Part shown: in pieces, positions 1-8,510 of the stretch
How positions within the stretch are numbered: position 1 is the first letter of the stretch
How the letters are laid out: each line of letters begins with the position of its first letter
Assembly: GCF_001667315.1 (NCBI RefSeq)
Contig: NZ_LZHT01000085.1
Coordinates: 1-64,000 of the forward strand
Origin: Mycobacterium sp. 852002-10029_SCH5224772
GTDB taxonomy: Bacteria > Actinomycetota > Actinomycetes > Mycobacteriales > Mycobacteriaceae
DNA: 64,000 bases
Reading direction: 5' to 3'
Made by a program: the position numbers and the translations under genes
Notes under the pieces: model-generated
What the model saw: the letters and a program-made list of their open reading frames with translations, nothing else
What the model was told of the DNA's origin: nothing
Databases searched by the model: none

Positions 1-1098
1 GGGGCGGTTGGCGGCCGGGTGGAGCGCGCCGAGATTGGACGATACGACGGTGGCGGCGCCGCCGGTGACCACGCTGAGCAACCGCCGAAAGACCGGCTTC
101 GGGATCAGGGGAACCAGGGGCAGCAACGCCCACCGCTCGTCGGGCACGTCGTGGTGGCGAACCAGCGCCTGCTTGATCGCGGCGCGGATCTCGCGCAGGT
201 CCGTGGTGATCGCCGCGGGGCCCAGCGTGACGTCGACGTTGGTGACCGCGTTGGCGCGGGTGTCGCCGGGGGCGCGTTCGTTGACGGGCATCCCCACGTT
301 GACCGAACCATCGGCGGCCACCCGCCCCACCCGCTGGGCGAGGTGGGCCGCCAGCCCGGCCAGCAGCGCGTTGCTCGTGCCGCCCAAGGCGTTTGCGCGG
401 GCGTCCCATTCGTCGGCGCCGACAAAGATCGTTTCCATCGGGAGGGTGATGCGGTCGTCCGGTGCGGTGGCCGGTGCGGGTCGCTTCCCGCGTGGCGCGG
501 CCGCGACACCGTCGCGGCCCTGCCGAAGCATTCGGATCGCTGCGCCGATCGCGCGGCCGACATCGCCGGTGTCATGCGTTGTTTGGCGCGCGTCCTCGCG
601 CAGGGCCCGCCACCGCCGTCGGGATCCGGCAACGGGCCAGCGGATTTCGTCGTCGCGACCGCAAGCCGCGTCGGCGATGGCCTCGCAAAGCCCGACGCCG
701 TCGGTGAGGCAATGCGTGGTGACCAGGCTCACCACCGCGCCGCCGTCGCTCAGCGGGAGAGTCGCCAGGTGCCATCCGGGCCCGTGCTCGGCGTCCAGCC
801 GCTTGTTGGCCTGCACGTGCAGCCACGCGTCGACATCCTCAGGCGGCCGCGGCGTCGCGACGATCTCGAGGGCGCGGCGCTCGCCGGTCGTTACCCAGCG
901 GTGGCGGCCGAACGGCAGGGCGGAGCGCTCGACGCGCCGGGACAGCCGCCCCCGGCCGAGGTGCCGGTGGAACTCGCGCAGGCCGCCGATGTCGACGCCG
1001 CGGTCATACACCCAGACGCACTGCAGCAGGCTGGTGGCTCCCGTCGCCCGCTCACCAAGAAAGAGGGTTTGGTCGGCCAGGTCCAGCACGGTGCTCAT
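1..1098 (-). CDS. Condensation-domain-like acyltransferase, C-terminus cut by the window edge
   Basis: About 366 residues are visible, starting MSTVLDLADQTLF at an ATG at 1098; the 3' end lies outside the window. An HxxxDG motif (HCLTDG, about residues 129-134) is the catalytic signature of the condensation/PapA/WS-DGAT superfamily, which transfers acyl groups to hydroxyl or amino acceptors. A second conserved stretch near residues 265-300 (NVGMPVNERAPGDTRAN) resembles the latch region of these enzymes. The start lies 2 bp after the stop of the upstream PapA-like gene, so the two are almost certainly co-transcribed. The acceptor is unknown; a surface glycolipid is an inference from the neighbour. 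Confidence 0.7.
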   Translation of the reverse strand, partial: MSTVLDLADQTLFLGERATGATSLLQCVWVYDRGVDIGGLREFHRHLGRGRLSRRVERSALPFGRHRWVTTGERRALEIVATPRPPEDVDAWLHVQANKRLDAEHGPGWHLATLPLSDGGAVVSLVTTHCLTDGVGLCEAIADAACGRDDEIRWPVAGSRRRWRALREDARQTTHDTGDVGRAIGAAIRMLRQGRDGVAAAPRGKRPAPATAPDDRITLPMETIFVGADEWDARANALGGTSNALLAGLAAHLAQRVGRVAADGSVNVGMPVNERAPGDTRANAVTNVDVTLGPAAITTDLREIRAAIKQALVRHHDVPDERWALLPLVPLIPKPVFRRLLSVVTGGAATVVSSNLGALHPAANRP

Positions 1099-1100
1099 CG

Positions 1101-2576
1101 TTACGCCGCTTCGTTGTCGTCGGTGTTGGGCGTCGGGGCGAGGGGTTCCTCCGAGTTCACCTGGGGTGTAACCACAACCGGCTCGTCCGAGGTGGGCCTG
1201 GCGACGCGTGCGAACACCTGGATCAGCGTCGCGATGTAGTGGAGCACCGACTCGCGCGCAATCGCGTTGTCCGGGAAGGACATCGTCACCGTGGTGTTTG
1301 CGGTTTGGCGGTTGATCCATATGTTCACCCCGCCGTGGGACAGACTGTCGCCGTAGGTGCCGAACTTGGTCTCCGCCCATAACCCGTTGAGGGGAATCCT
1401 GCGGAAATCGAGGAATGACAACATCATCGGCAGCTGCGTAGGCAGTTTGATGCCCAGTTCGTCCGGTGTCGCCAATTCCAGCACCCGCTCGACCGGCACG
1501 TCGGCGAGGCGCTGAGCGTCGTCGAACGACTTTTGCGCCGTCCTGGCCGCCTGGGCGAACGTCTCGCCGGCGGTCGGCACGGTGATCGGGATCAGGCTGG
1601 CGAACCAACCCACGGTCATCGAATCGACGCCCGGGCTACGGGTGTCCTTGGCCGTGAATCCGTGATAGGTCTGCTTGCCGGTCAATTCGTGCTCGGCCAG
1701 ACCTGTGCAGGCCAGCACGCCCCCGATGAACCGGGCGCCGGCGGCCGCGCAGGCGGCGTCGAAAGCCTCCGTGTCGGCCGCATCCATGAGCTCGACCGTC
1801 AACAGGTCGCCCTTGGTGCTGGCCCACGTGTCACCAAGGGGTAGCGGGAAACTCGGCCAGTCACCGTCGGTGTCGCGCGCGAACGCGATCCAGTCCTTGA
1901 TCTCGGGCGACGACAGGGTCAAAGTCGCAGCCTTCTCGCGTTGGCGCACAACGTAGTCGCGATAGCTGCGGACCTCCGGAAGGACGGCGGGCTGGTGCCC
2001 GGTCTGCGCCAGTTCCTGATACATCAGGTGGATGTCGAGGAAGATGAGGGCGGCGGACAAACCGTCGATGTGCAGGTGGTCGACGCTCGCGTAGAACGTG
2101 AAATAGTCGGTGTGCTGGACGATTCCGTAGGTGAAGCAGCCCCACTCGAGGGTGTCGGGGGTCGTGGTCAAGGCGTGGGCGCGGACTTGATCCGCGGTCT
2201 TGTGGCCGAGCGCCACGGGAACGAACTCGATCGCTGCCGGATCGTCGATCACGCGGCGCACGAAGGCGCCGTTGTCGTATTCGAACCAGTTGTGATAGGT
2301 GTCCTGGCGACGCACGTGGGCGTTGACCGTCGACGTCATCGCGGGAATGTCGCAGGTGCCGAGGATGTTCCACGCGACGATCATCAGGCGCGGTAGCTGC
2401 CGGTTCATGGCCTTGCCTTGGTAGGAGGCCCAGAGGTGTTGATTCTGTTGATAACTCGGTGCTAGGTCGCTTCGCCGCGCGGCGCGCGCCGCTTCGCGTG
2501 CGGCGGGCGCGGCCATCCACATCGTGACCGGGCCGTGTGGCGGTTGCCATTCGTTGATGTTTCCGAGTGCGACCAT
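1101..2576 (-). CDS. PapA-family acyltransferase (PapA1/2/3-like)
   Basis: This 491-residue protein resembles mycobacterial polyketide-associated proteins that acylate trehalose-based glycolipids with fatty or polyketide acyl chains. The HxxxDG catalytic motif is present as HLHIDG at residues 167-172. Family-typical stretches include RRQDTYHNWFEY (89-100), the ARFIGGVLACTGLAEHEL region (about 295-315) and a C-terminal SFPDNAIARES segment. The length matches PapA3. The ATG at 2576 has an AAGGA about 8 nt upstream. No polyketide synthase or MmpL gene is visible, since the window ends just past the partner gene, so the product cannot be named. Confidence 0.8.
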   Translation of the reverse strand: MVALGNINEWQPPHGPVTMWMAAPAAREAARAARRSDLAPSYQQNQHLWASYQGKAMNRQLPRLMIVAWNILGTCDIPAMTSTVNAHVRRQDTYHNWFEYDNGAFVRRVIDDPAAIEFVPVALGHKTADQVRAHALTTTPDTLEWGCFTYGIVQHTDYFTFYASVDHLHIDGLSAALIFLDIHLMYQELAQTGHQPAVLPEVRSYRDYVVRQREKAATLTLSSPEIKDWIAFARDTDGDWPSFPLPLGDTWASTKGDLLTVELMDAADTEAFDAACAAAGARFIGGVLACTGLAEHELTGKQTYHGFTAKDTRSPGVDSMTVGWFASLIPITVPTAGETFAQAARTAQKSFDDAQRLADVPVERVLELATPDELGIKLPTQLPMMLSFLDFRRIPLNGLWAETKFGTYGDSLSHGGVNIWINRQTANTTVTMSFPDNAIARESVLHYIATLIQVFARVARPTSDEPVVVTPQVNSEEPLAPTPNTDDNEAA

Positions 2577-2989
2577 TCCTCGAGTCCTTGTGCTGTGTGA
2601 TAACGACGTTTGTACGGCGGTCTAAGGCGTAACGGAAGTGCGCTTGGCGCTTGGCTTTTCGAGGATCGTCGATGTGTGTCGCGCGTGAAAATTTCCGGAC
2701 GGACTTTTGCCTGTGGTGGCTGAACTACCCCGCCGCTCATACCCCTTATGTCGCTGCCGTGGACGCTAGCTGACGCAGGCGAAGATTTCGCGGTTTTGAA
2801 AAGACTCGCATTCTTCCGCGAGATCGCCCGCGGTGCAGTAATCTTTCGTGCCCCACCGGGTCGCGACGGCGCCCCCGGCAGCCCCTGCGCGCGACGATTT
2901 ATCGCCGATTCGGCTGTCTATGCCCGCAACTCGGGATGGAGCTGTTCAGCCCTCGAGCATCCTCCGGGTCGGGCCAAACCTTCACCGCC
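2577..2989. other. Intergenic region upstream of the papA-like gene
   Basis: About 410 bp between the papA-like start and the end of the convergent-side membrane protein gene. It must hold the promoter of the papA-like operon. It is somewhat less GC-rich than the flanking genes (around 2600-2700). I see no convincing ORF, repeat or hairpin in it. Confidence 0.4.
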
Positions 2990-3538
2990 TCACGGGAACA
3001 GCGGCAGATCCCAGAGCCGCATGCCGGGACGCAGCAGCCACAGCCGCATCATGGTGAGCCGCATGATGCGCAGGGCGCTGAAGATCATGAAGATCGCCAG
3101 CGGCACCTCGATCAGCACCGCGGTGATCACCGACAGCCACACGTCCCTGGGCCCGGCGGTCATCAGGTCGAACCACGCGTCGCAGATCAGCAGCACCCCG
3201 GTGGTGAACGCGGCGGGCACCAGCAGTTGGCGGCGCAGATACCCGAGGGCGGCCGTCGTGAGCATGAACGTGACCAGCAGCACATCGAAGCCGACCCAGG
3301 TGACCGGCCAGTTGTGGGCGACGTACTTGTCGGGCAGCGTCACGGACAGATACCCCAGCCAGGGAACCATCGCCACGGCGCCGCCGATCATCAAACCCAA
3401 TCGGACGCGCCGCACCCGGGCCAGGAACTCCGGGTCAATGACGTCGCCCAGGGGGCGCTCCAGCCGGGAGATGAGGTCCCGCCGCTGCCCGGGCGTCAGT
3501 TCCGCGATCTGTGCATCGGTCAAAATGCCGTCGGTCAT
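2990..3538 (-). CDS. Four-helix membrane protein of unknown function
   Basis: A 182-residue protein beginning MTDGILTDAQIAELTPGQRR. The soluble N-terminus of about 45 residues is followed by roughly four hydrophobic segments (GLMIGGAVAMVPWLGYL, VGFDVLLVTFMLTTAALGYL, a LLVPAAFTTGVLLI stretch, and AVLIEVPLAIFMIFSALRI), then a short basic/Leu-rich tail. I chose the ATG at 3538 over one 9 bp upstream because a GGGAGG sits 9 nt before it and abuts the other ATG. It lies 35 bp downstream of the VOC gene in the same direction and may be co-transcribed. I do not recognise the family. Confidence 0.7.
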   Translation of the reverse strand: MTDGILTDAQIAELTPGQRRDLISRLERPLGDVIDPEFLARVRRVRLGLMIGGAVAMVPWLGYLSVTLPDKYVAHNWPVTWVGFDVLLVTFMLTTAALGYLRRQLLVPAAFTTGVLLICDAWFDLMTAGPRDVWLSVITAVLIEVPLAIFMIFSALRIMRLTMMRLWLLRPGMRLWDLPLFP

Positions 3539-3573
3539 CAGTGGCATCCTCCCGCTCGCTCGCGGCGGCGCGA

Positions 3574-4155
3574 TCAGTGGGCGGCGCCCACCGGGGGCCG
3601 GCGGTCCGCCGCGGTCTTGGGCACGGCCTGGGCGTCGCCGCTTTCGAATTCCTTCACCCAACAGGCGAACTCAAGGGTAATGCCATCGGGGTCCTGGAAG
3701 TAGAACGAGCGCACGTAGACGCCGGGATGCACGGTCGCGGACACCTGCATGGGGCTTTCGTCATGGTTGAGCACCGGGCCGACCCGCACCCCTTTGTCCT
3801 TGAGTCGCTGGCGGTAGGCGTCGAACTTCTCGGCCGGCACGTGGAAGGCCAGGTGGTTCATCGTGCTGACCGCGCTGGTGATGTCGCCGATCCCCGGGAT
3901 GGCGCCCGGCGACGAGATTCCCGGCACCCGATCCGGTGCATCGGCGAACCAGAAGAAGGCGACGCAATCGCCGTTGCCGGCGTCGAAGAAGAAGTGCTGG
4001 CCCGCCCCGCCGGGCAGATCGAGCGACTTGATCAGCGGCATGCCCAGGATATTGGTGTAAAAGTCCACGGTTTTGGCCATGTCCGAACACACCAGCGCGA
4101 CATGGTTGATCCCGCCGAGTTCGAATTCCGCGTTGGTGTTGTGCGGCTTGATCAT
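3574..4155 (-). CDS. VOC/glyoxalase-fold protein (Rv0274-like)
   Basis: This 193-residue protein has two vicinal-oxygen-chelate half-domains. Metal-ligand candidates are the His in GGINHVALV near the N-terminus, the His residues in STMNHLAFH in mid-protein and the Glu in GITLEFACW near the C-terminus, the pattern of glyoxalase I, extradiol dioxygenases and fosfomycin-type enzymes. The substrate is unknown. The start MIKPHN at 4155 is preceded by GAGGGGAG at about 7 nt; an in-frame ATG 42 bp upstream would run through the palindromic operator region. It is divergent from a TetR gene, as remembered for Rv0274/Rv0275c, suggesting control by that repressor. Confidence 0.8.
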   Translation of the reverse strand: MIKPHNTNAEFELGGINHVALVCSDMAKTVDFYTNILGMPLIKSLDLPGGAGQHFFFDAGNGDCVAFFWFADAPDRVPGISSPGAIPGIGDITSAVSTMNHLAFHVPAEKFDAYRQRLKDKGVRVGPVLNHDESPMQVSATVHPGVYVRSFYFQDPDGITLEFACWVKEFESGDAQAVPKTAADRRPPVGAAH

Positions 4156-4202
4156 CGTGCGACTCCCCTCGGTTCCCGGCTCGACGAGCCTGGCCAAGAT
4201 CC

Positions 4203-4226
4203 AAATCTGAATCTAACATCAGATTT
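4203..4226. promoter_or_regulatory. Palindromic operator between VOC gene and tetR
   Basis: A perfect 8-bp inverted repeat, AAATCTGA (4203-4210) and TCAGATTT (4219-4226), with an 8-bp spacer. It is centred in the roughly 95-bp gap between the divergent VOC and TetR starts, which is where a TetR-family autorepressor site is expected. Binding by the adjacent regulator is an inference. Confidence 0.6.
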
Positions 4227-4251
4227 AGTTTTGGCCCAGGGAGGTGCGCAG

Positions 4252-4902
4252 GTGTCCACCGCGCCATCCCCTGCTGACCGGCGCGGGCCGCCCGCGGAGT
4301 TGCCCACGCATCGCGGCAGGCGGACACAGGCCGCGATCGACACGGCCGCGCGGGCGGTCATCGCGCGCAAAGGCGTCCTGGCCACGACCATCGCCGACAT
4401 CGCCGCGGAGGCCGGCCGCTCGGCGGCGTCCTTCTACAACTACTACGAGTCCAAGGAGGCGATGGTGCGCCAGTGGGCCCTGCGCTTCCGCGACGAGGCC
4501 AACGAGCGCGCACTGTCGGTGACCCAACACGGTTTGACCGACCGCGAGCGCGCGTACGGGGCCGCCGCCGCGCACTGGCACACCTACCGCAATCGGCTCG
4601 CCGAGGTGATCAGCGTGTCACAGCTGGCGATGATCAACGACGACTTCGCCCAGTACTGGTCCGAAATCTGCTCGATACCAATATCTTTCATCGCGGAGTC
4701 GGTCCGCCGCGCACAAACCGAGGGTCATTGCCGCGACGACGACCCACAACTGATCGCCGAGGCGATCGTGGCGATGTTCAATCAGTTCTGCTACATCCAG
4801 CTCGGTTCGGCACGTTCCGGGGAACCCGACGACCAGGCCTGCATCCAAACCTTGGCCAACATCTATTACCGGGCCATCTACACCAGTGAGGAGGACCGCT
4901 GA
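4252..4902 (+). CDS. TetR-family transcriptional regulator (Rv0275c-like)
   Basis: A 216-residue regulator. The N-terminal helix-turn-helix (about residues 25-70) reads TQAAIDTAARAVIARKG, TTIADIAAEAGRSAASFYNYY, typical of TetR, followed by an all-helical ligand-binding domain with no recognisable effector signature. The GTG start at 4252 has a GGGAGG 7 nt upstream. Its stop is followed after 1 bp by the TTG start of the hydrolase gene, so the two are translationally close and probably one operon. The palindrome at 4203-4226 in its promoter is the likely autoregulatory site. Confidence 0.85.
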   Translation: MSTAPSPADRRGPPAELPTHRGRRTQAAIDTAARAVIARKGVLATTIADIAAEAGRSAASFYNYYESKEAMVRQWALRFRDEANERALSVTQHGLTDRERAYGAAAAHWHTYRNRLAEVISVSQLAMINDDFAQYWSEICSIPISFIAESVRRAQTEGHCRDDDPQLIAEAIVAMFNQFCYIQLGSARSGEPDDQACIQTLANIYYRAIYTSEEDR

Positions 4903-4903
4903 A

Positions 4904-6034
4904 TTGACACATCGAACCGGTGCCGGAGTGATCCGCGAGTTCGTCGGACTGCCGTCGCGCACCGCTGGGCGCGCGGGCGCCGGCGGGCACCCCTGCCAGG
5001 GCCTGTATTACCGGGGGGTGGGGCGCAAACCCAAGGTGGCCATGATCGCCGCGCACTACCAGATCGACTTCTCCGAACACTATCTCGCGGATTACATGGC
5101 CACGCGCGGCATCGGCTTTCTCGGCTGGAACACCAGGTTCCGCGGCTTCGAAAGCAACTTTCTGCTCGATCACGCGCTGGTGGACATCGGCGTCGGGGTG
5201 CGCTGGCTGCGCGAGGTCCAGGGTGTGGATACCGTTGTGCTGCTGGGCAATTCGGGGGGCGGCTCGTTGATGGCCGCCTATCAGTCTCAGGCCTTCGAGC
5301 CGAACGTGACGCCGCTGGAGGGCATGCGCCCGGCGGCCGGGGTGACCGAGTTGCCGCACGCCGACGGCTATGTGGCCACCGCCGCCCACCCCGGGCGACC
5401 GGAGGTGCTCACCGCCTGGATGGACGCCGCCGTCGTCGACGAGAACGATCCCGTCGCCACCGACGCCGACCTCGACCTGTTCAACGAGCGCAACGGCCCG
5501 CCCTACACGGCGGAGTTCCTCGCCCGGTACCGCACCGCGCAGGCCGCGCGCAACCACGCCATCACCGATTGGGCCGAAAGGGAGCTCAAACGCGTTCGTG
5601 CGGCGGGGTTTTCCGATCGCCCGTTTTCCGTGATGCGAACCTGGGCGGACCCCCGCATGGTCGATGCCGGCATCGAGCCGACCAGACGGCAACCCAACAT
5701 GTGCTACGCGGGCGTCCCGGCCAAGGCGAACCGCTCGGCGCACGGCATCGCGGCGACCTGCACGCTGCGCAACTGGCTGGGCATGTGGAGCCTGCGGGTG
5801 GCGCAGACCCGGGCCGAACCGCACTTGGCCCGGGTCAGATGTCCCGCGCTGGTGATCAACGCCGAGGCCGACACCGGCGTGTTTCCCTCTGACGCGCAAC
5901 GCATCTTCGACGCCCTCGCCGGCACCGACAAAACCCAGACCTCGGTGGACACCGACCACTACTTCACCACCCCGGGCGCCCGCACCGAGCAGGCCGACAT
6001 CATCGCCGGCTGGATCAAAAAGCGGTGGCGCTAG
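4904..6034 (+). CDS. Alpha/beta-hydrolase (Rv0272c-like)
   Basis: A 376-residue protein with a serine-hydrolase nucleophile elbow GNSGGG in VVLLGNSGGGSLMA (about residue 110), an acid candidate in NAEADTGVFPSDA and a catalytic-His candidate in DTDHYFTTPGA near the C-terminus. It has no signal peptide, so it is probably a cytosolic esterase or lipase-like enzyme. I take the TTG at 4904 as start because GAGGAGG (about 4888-4894) is ideally spaced; a GTG at 4886 overlapping tetR is the alternative. Context (TetR upstream, acyl-CoA dehydrogenase downstream) suggests acyl-ester or acyl-CoA catabolism, but the substrate is not visible. Confidence 0.75.
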   Translation: MTHRTGAGVIREFVGLPSRTAGRAGAGGHPCQGLYYRGVGRKPKVAMIAAHYQIDFSEHYLADYMATRGIGFLGWNTRFRGFESNFLLDHALVDIGVGVRWLREVQGVDTVVLLGNSGGGSLMAAYQSQAFEPNVTPLEGMRPAAGVTELPHADGYVATAAHPGRPEVLTAWMDAAVVDENDPVATDADLDLFNERNGPPYTAEFLARYRTAQAARNHAITDWAERELKRVRAAGFSDRPFSVMRTWADPRMVDAGIEPTRRQPNMCYAGVPAKANRSAHGIAATCTLRNWLGMWSLRVAQTRAEPHLARVRCPALVINAEADTGVFPSDAQRIFDALAGTDKTQTSVDTDHYFTTPGARTEQADIIAGWIKKRWR

Positions 6035-6042
6035 CCAATGGT

Positions 6043-6101
6043 GGTGGCGACCCGCTGCGCCCGGCTCCACCGCGCTTGCGATCGCCACGATCCCATGTCG
6101 T
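6043..6101 (-). repeat. Single degenerate MIRU-like element
   Basis: The sequence from about 6049 to 6101 matches the reverse complement of the 53-bp tandem unit found at 16.27 kb. The shared blocks are GACCCGCT-CGCCCGGCT and CGATCGCCACG, with scattered mismatches. It sits just after the hydrolase stop codon, the intergenic position typical of mycobacterial interspersed repetitive units. Confidence 0.6.
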
Positions 6102-6105
6102 CAAC

Positions 6106-6119
6106 CAACCGACTGGTTG
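6106..6119. promoter_or_regulatory. Palindrome upstream of the fadE6-like gene
   Basis: CAACC-GACT-GGTTG, a perfect 5-bp inverted repeat 55 bp before the fadE start, flanked by further partial symmetry (AACCAACC / GGTTGTT). It resembles a TetR-family operator and the CCAACCGGTTGG site at 32018. The cognate regulator is not identified. Confidence 0.4.
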
Positions 6120-6174
6120 TTAGCTTGGAAGGTACTTGGCCGACACGGCGTCCTGCAGCAACGGAAGGCGACCA

Positions 6175-8385
6175 ATGCCGATCGCGATAAATCCCGAGCA
6201 TCAAGAACTGGCCGATTCAGTGCGATCGCTGGTAGCGCGCATCGCGCCGTCCGAGACGCTGCACGAGGCGATGGAGACGCCGCTGGAAAAGCTCGTCAAC
6301 CCTCCGCCGTATTGGCAGCCCGCGGCCGAGCAAGGCCTGCAGGGCGTCCATCTCGCCGAATCCGTAGGCGGGCAGGGCTTCGGCATCCTCGAGTTGGCCA
6401 TCGTGCTGGCGGAATTCGGTTACGGAGCGGTGCCCGGCCCCTTCGTCCCGTCGGCGATTGCCAGCGCCCTGATCTCCGCGCACGACCCGGACGCGAAGGT
6501 GCTCGCCGCGCTGGCGTCGGGCGCCGAGATCGCCGCCTACGGTCTGAATTGCTGCGCGCTGACCGCCACCCGGCAGGGCAATTCGCTGGTCATCCGCGGC
6601 GAACTCCGCGCGGTCGCGGCCGCGGCGCAGGCCTCGCTGCTGGTGCTCCCCGTCGCGATCGACAGCGGCGAGGCGTGGGTGGTGCTGCGCGCCGACCAGC
6701 TCGAGATCGAGCCGGTGAAAAGCCTGGACCCGTTGCGGCCCATCGCCGACGTGCGCGCCAACGCCGTAGAGGTCGGCGACGACGTCGTGTTGACCAACCT
6801 GAGCATGGGCACCGCGCACGCGTTGATGACGACGCTGCTGTCCGCCGAAGCCATCGGCGTGGCGCGTTGGGCGACCGACACCGCGTCGCACTACGCCAAG
6901 ATCCGTGAGCAGTTCGGCCGGCCGATCGGCCAATTCCAGGCCATCAAGCACAAGTGCGCCGAGATGATCGCCGACACCGAGCGGGCCACCGCGGCGGTGT
7001 GGGATGCCGCCCGCGCGATCGATGAGGCCCGCGAAAACCATTGGGACACTACAAGTTCCCATGTCGAGTTCGCCGCCGCCGTGGCCGCGACACTGGCGCC
7101 GGCGGCCGCCCAACGATGCGCGCAGGATTGCATCCAAGTGCACGGCGGGATCGGCTTCACCTGGGAGCACGACACGAACGTGTACTACCGCCGGGCGCTG
7201 ATGCTGGCCGCGTCCTTCGGCCGCAGCTCGGACTACCCGCAAAAAGTGGTCGACACCGCGACCACCACGGGGATGCGCGCGGTGGACATCGACCTGGACC
7301 CCGACACCGAGAAGTTGCGGGCGGAGATCCGGGCCGAAGTGTCGGCGCTCAAGGAGATCGAGCGCGAGCAGCGCAAAGTCGCCATCGCCGAGGGCGGGTG
7401 GGTGCTGCCGTATCTGCCCAGGCCGTGGGGCCGGGCCGCCGGGCCGGTAGAGCAGATCATCATCGCGCAGGAATTCGCCGCCGGGCGGGTCAAGCGGCCA
7501 CAGACCGGCATCGCCACCTGGATCGTCCCGTCGATCGTGGCGTTCGGCACCGACGAGCAAAAGCAGCGGTTCTTGCCGCCGACCTTCCGCGGCGAAATGG
7601 TGTGGTGTCAGCTGTTTTCCGAACCGGGCGCCGGTTCGGACCTGGCCGGCCTCACCACGAAGGCCACCCGGACCGACGGTGGCTGGCGCATCACCGGCCA
7701 GAAGATCTGGACCACCGCCGCGCAATTCTCGCAGTGGGGCGCACTGCTCGCGCGGACGGACCCCAGCGCGCCGAAACACAGTGGCATCACGTACTTCCTG
7801 CTGGACATGCGCAGCGAGGGCGTGGACGTCAAGCCGCTGCGCGAGCTCACCGGTAACGCCATGTTCAACACCGTCTACATCGACGACGTGTTCGTGCCGG
7901 ACGAGTGCGTGCTGGGCGAGGTGAACCGGGGCTGGGAGGTCAGCCGCAACACCCTCACCGCGGAGCGGGTGTCGATCGGCAGCAGCGAGGCGAACTTTCT
8001 GGCCACGCTGTCGCAGTTTGTCGAGTTCGTGCGCGACGGCCAGTTCGACCAGGTCGCGCAGCACCGCGCCGGGCAGTTGATTGCCGAGGGCCATGCGGCC
8101 AAGGTGCTCAACCTGCGCTCCACGCTGCTGACGCTGGCGGGTGGGGACGCGATGCCGTCGGCGGCGGTCTCCAAGCTGCTGTCGATGCGCACCGGACAGG
8201 GTTACGCCGAATTCGCGGTCTCCTCGTTCGGCACCGATGCCGCTATCGGCGACACCGACCAACTGGCCGGCAAATGGGGCGAGTACCTGCTGGCCAGCCG
8301 CGCGACCACTATTTACGGCGGAACGTCGGAAGTGCAACTGAACATCATCGCGGAACGGTTGTTGGGCCTGCCGCGCGATCCGTAA
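6175..8385 (+). CDS. fadE6: Tandem double-domain acyl-CoA dehydrogenase (FadE6-like)
   Basis: A 736-residue flavoprotein made of two complete acyl-CoA dehydrogenase modules. Module one (about 1-370) begins MPIAINPEHQELADSVR and ends with a HGGIGFTWEHD block. Module two (about 371-736) carries FSEPGAGSDLAGL and WRITGQKIWTTAA and ends IYGGTSEVQLNIIAERLLGL. In module two the position of the usual catalytic Glu of the YEGT motif is Gly, so the catalytic base must lie elsewhere. Such double FadEs oxidise acyl-CoA or steroid side-chain thioesters with FAD; the substrate here is unknown. The ATG at 6175 has a GGAAGG 7 nt upstream. The symbol rests on length and remembered synteny with Rv0271c. Confidence 0.85.
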   Translation: MPIAINPEHQELADSVRSLVARIAPSETLHEAMETPLEKLVNPPPYWQPAAEQGLQGVHLAESVGGQGFGILELAIVLAEFGYGAVPGPFVPSAIASALISAHDPDAKVLAALASGAEIAAYGLNCCALTATRQGNSLVIRGELRAVAAAAQASLLVLPVAIDSGEAWVVLRADQLEIEPVKSLDPLRPIADVRANAVEVGDDVVLTNLSMGTAHALMTTLLSAEAIGVARWATDTASHYAKIREQFGRPIGQFQAIKHKCAEMIADTERATAAVWDAARAIDEARENHWDTTSSHVEFAAAVAATLAPAAAQRCAQDCIQVHGGIGFTWEHDTNVYYRRALMLAASFGRSSDYPQKVVDTATTTGMRAVDIDLDPDTEKLRAEIRAEVSALKEIEREQRKVAIAEGGWVLPYLPRPWGRAAGPVEQIIIAQEFAAGRVKRPQTGIATWIVPSIVAFGTDEQKQRFLPPTFRGEMVWCQLFSEPGAGSDLAGLTTKATRTDGGWRITGQKIWTTAAQFSQWGALLARTDPSAPKHSGITYFLLDMRSEGVDVKPLRELTGNAMFNTVYIDDVFVPDECVLGEVNRGWEVSRNTLTAERVSIGSSEANFLATLSQFVEFVRDGQFDQVAQHRAGQLIAEGHAAKVLNLRSTLLTLAGGDAMPSAAVSKLLSMRTGQGYAEFAVSSFGTDAAIGDTDQLAGKWGEYLLASRATTIYGGTSEVQLNIIAERLLGLPRDP

Positions 8386-8402
8386 ACCGGACGCAAAATG
8401 GG

Positions 8403-8435
8403 CCATGCCGACCTGACTAAGTCAGGCCGGCATGG
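8403..8435. terminator. Hairpin after the fadE6-like gene
   Basis: A 16-bp stem with one mismatch (CCATGCCGACCTGACT, 8403-8418, against AGTCAGGCCGGCATGG, 8420-8435) and a single-base centre, 18 bp after the fadE stop. There is no U-tract, as is common in mycobacteria. It lies between convergent genes and could serve both. Confidence 0.55.
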
Positions 8436-8510
8436 ATCCCCCCATACGCGGGCCGCCCATCCCGAGGGTTGGCGTGTCGGCGATGGTCGGCTACCGCGCG
8501 GAGATGGTGG

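Noticed and set aside
2748..3703. Rightward open frames over the membrane-protein gene
   Set aside because: Composition is Arg/Pro/Ser-rich with no hydrophobic pattern, while the leftward frame gives clean transmembrane segments and a ribosome site.
6217..8406. A long open frame antisense to the fadE6-like gene
   Set aside because: High-GC genomes give long antisense frames; the translation is Arg/Gly/Ala-rich without domains, whereas the sense strand has clear acyl-CoA dehydrogenase motifs. The same applies to antisense frames over fadE5, sdhA, aftD and narU.
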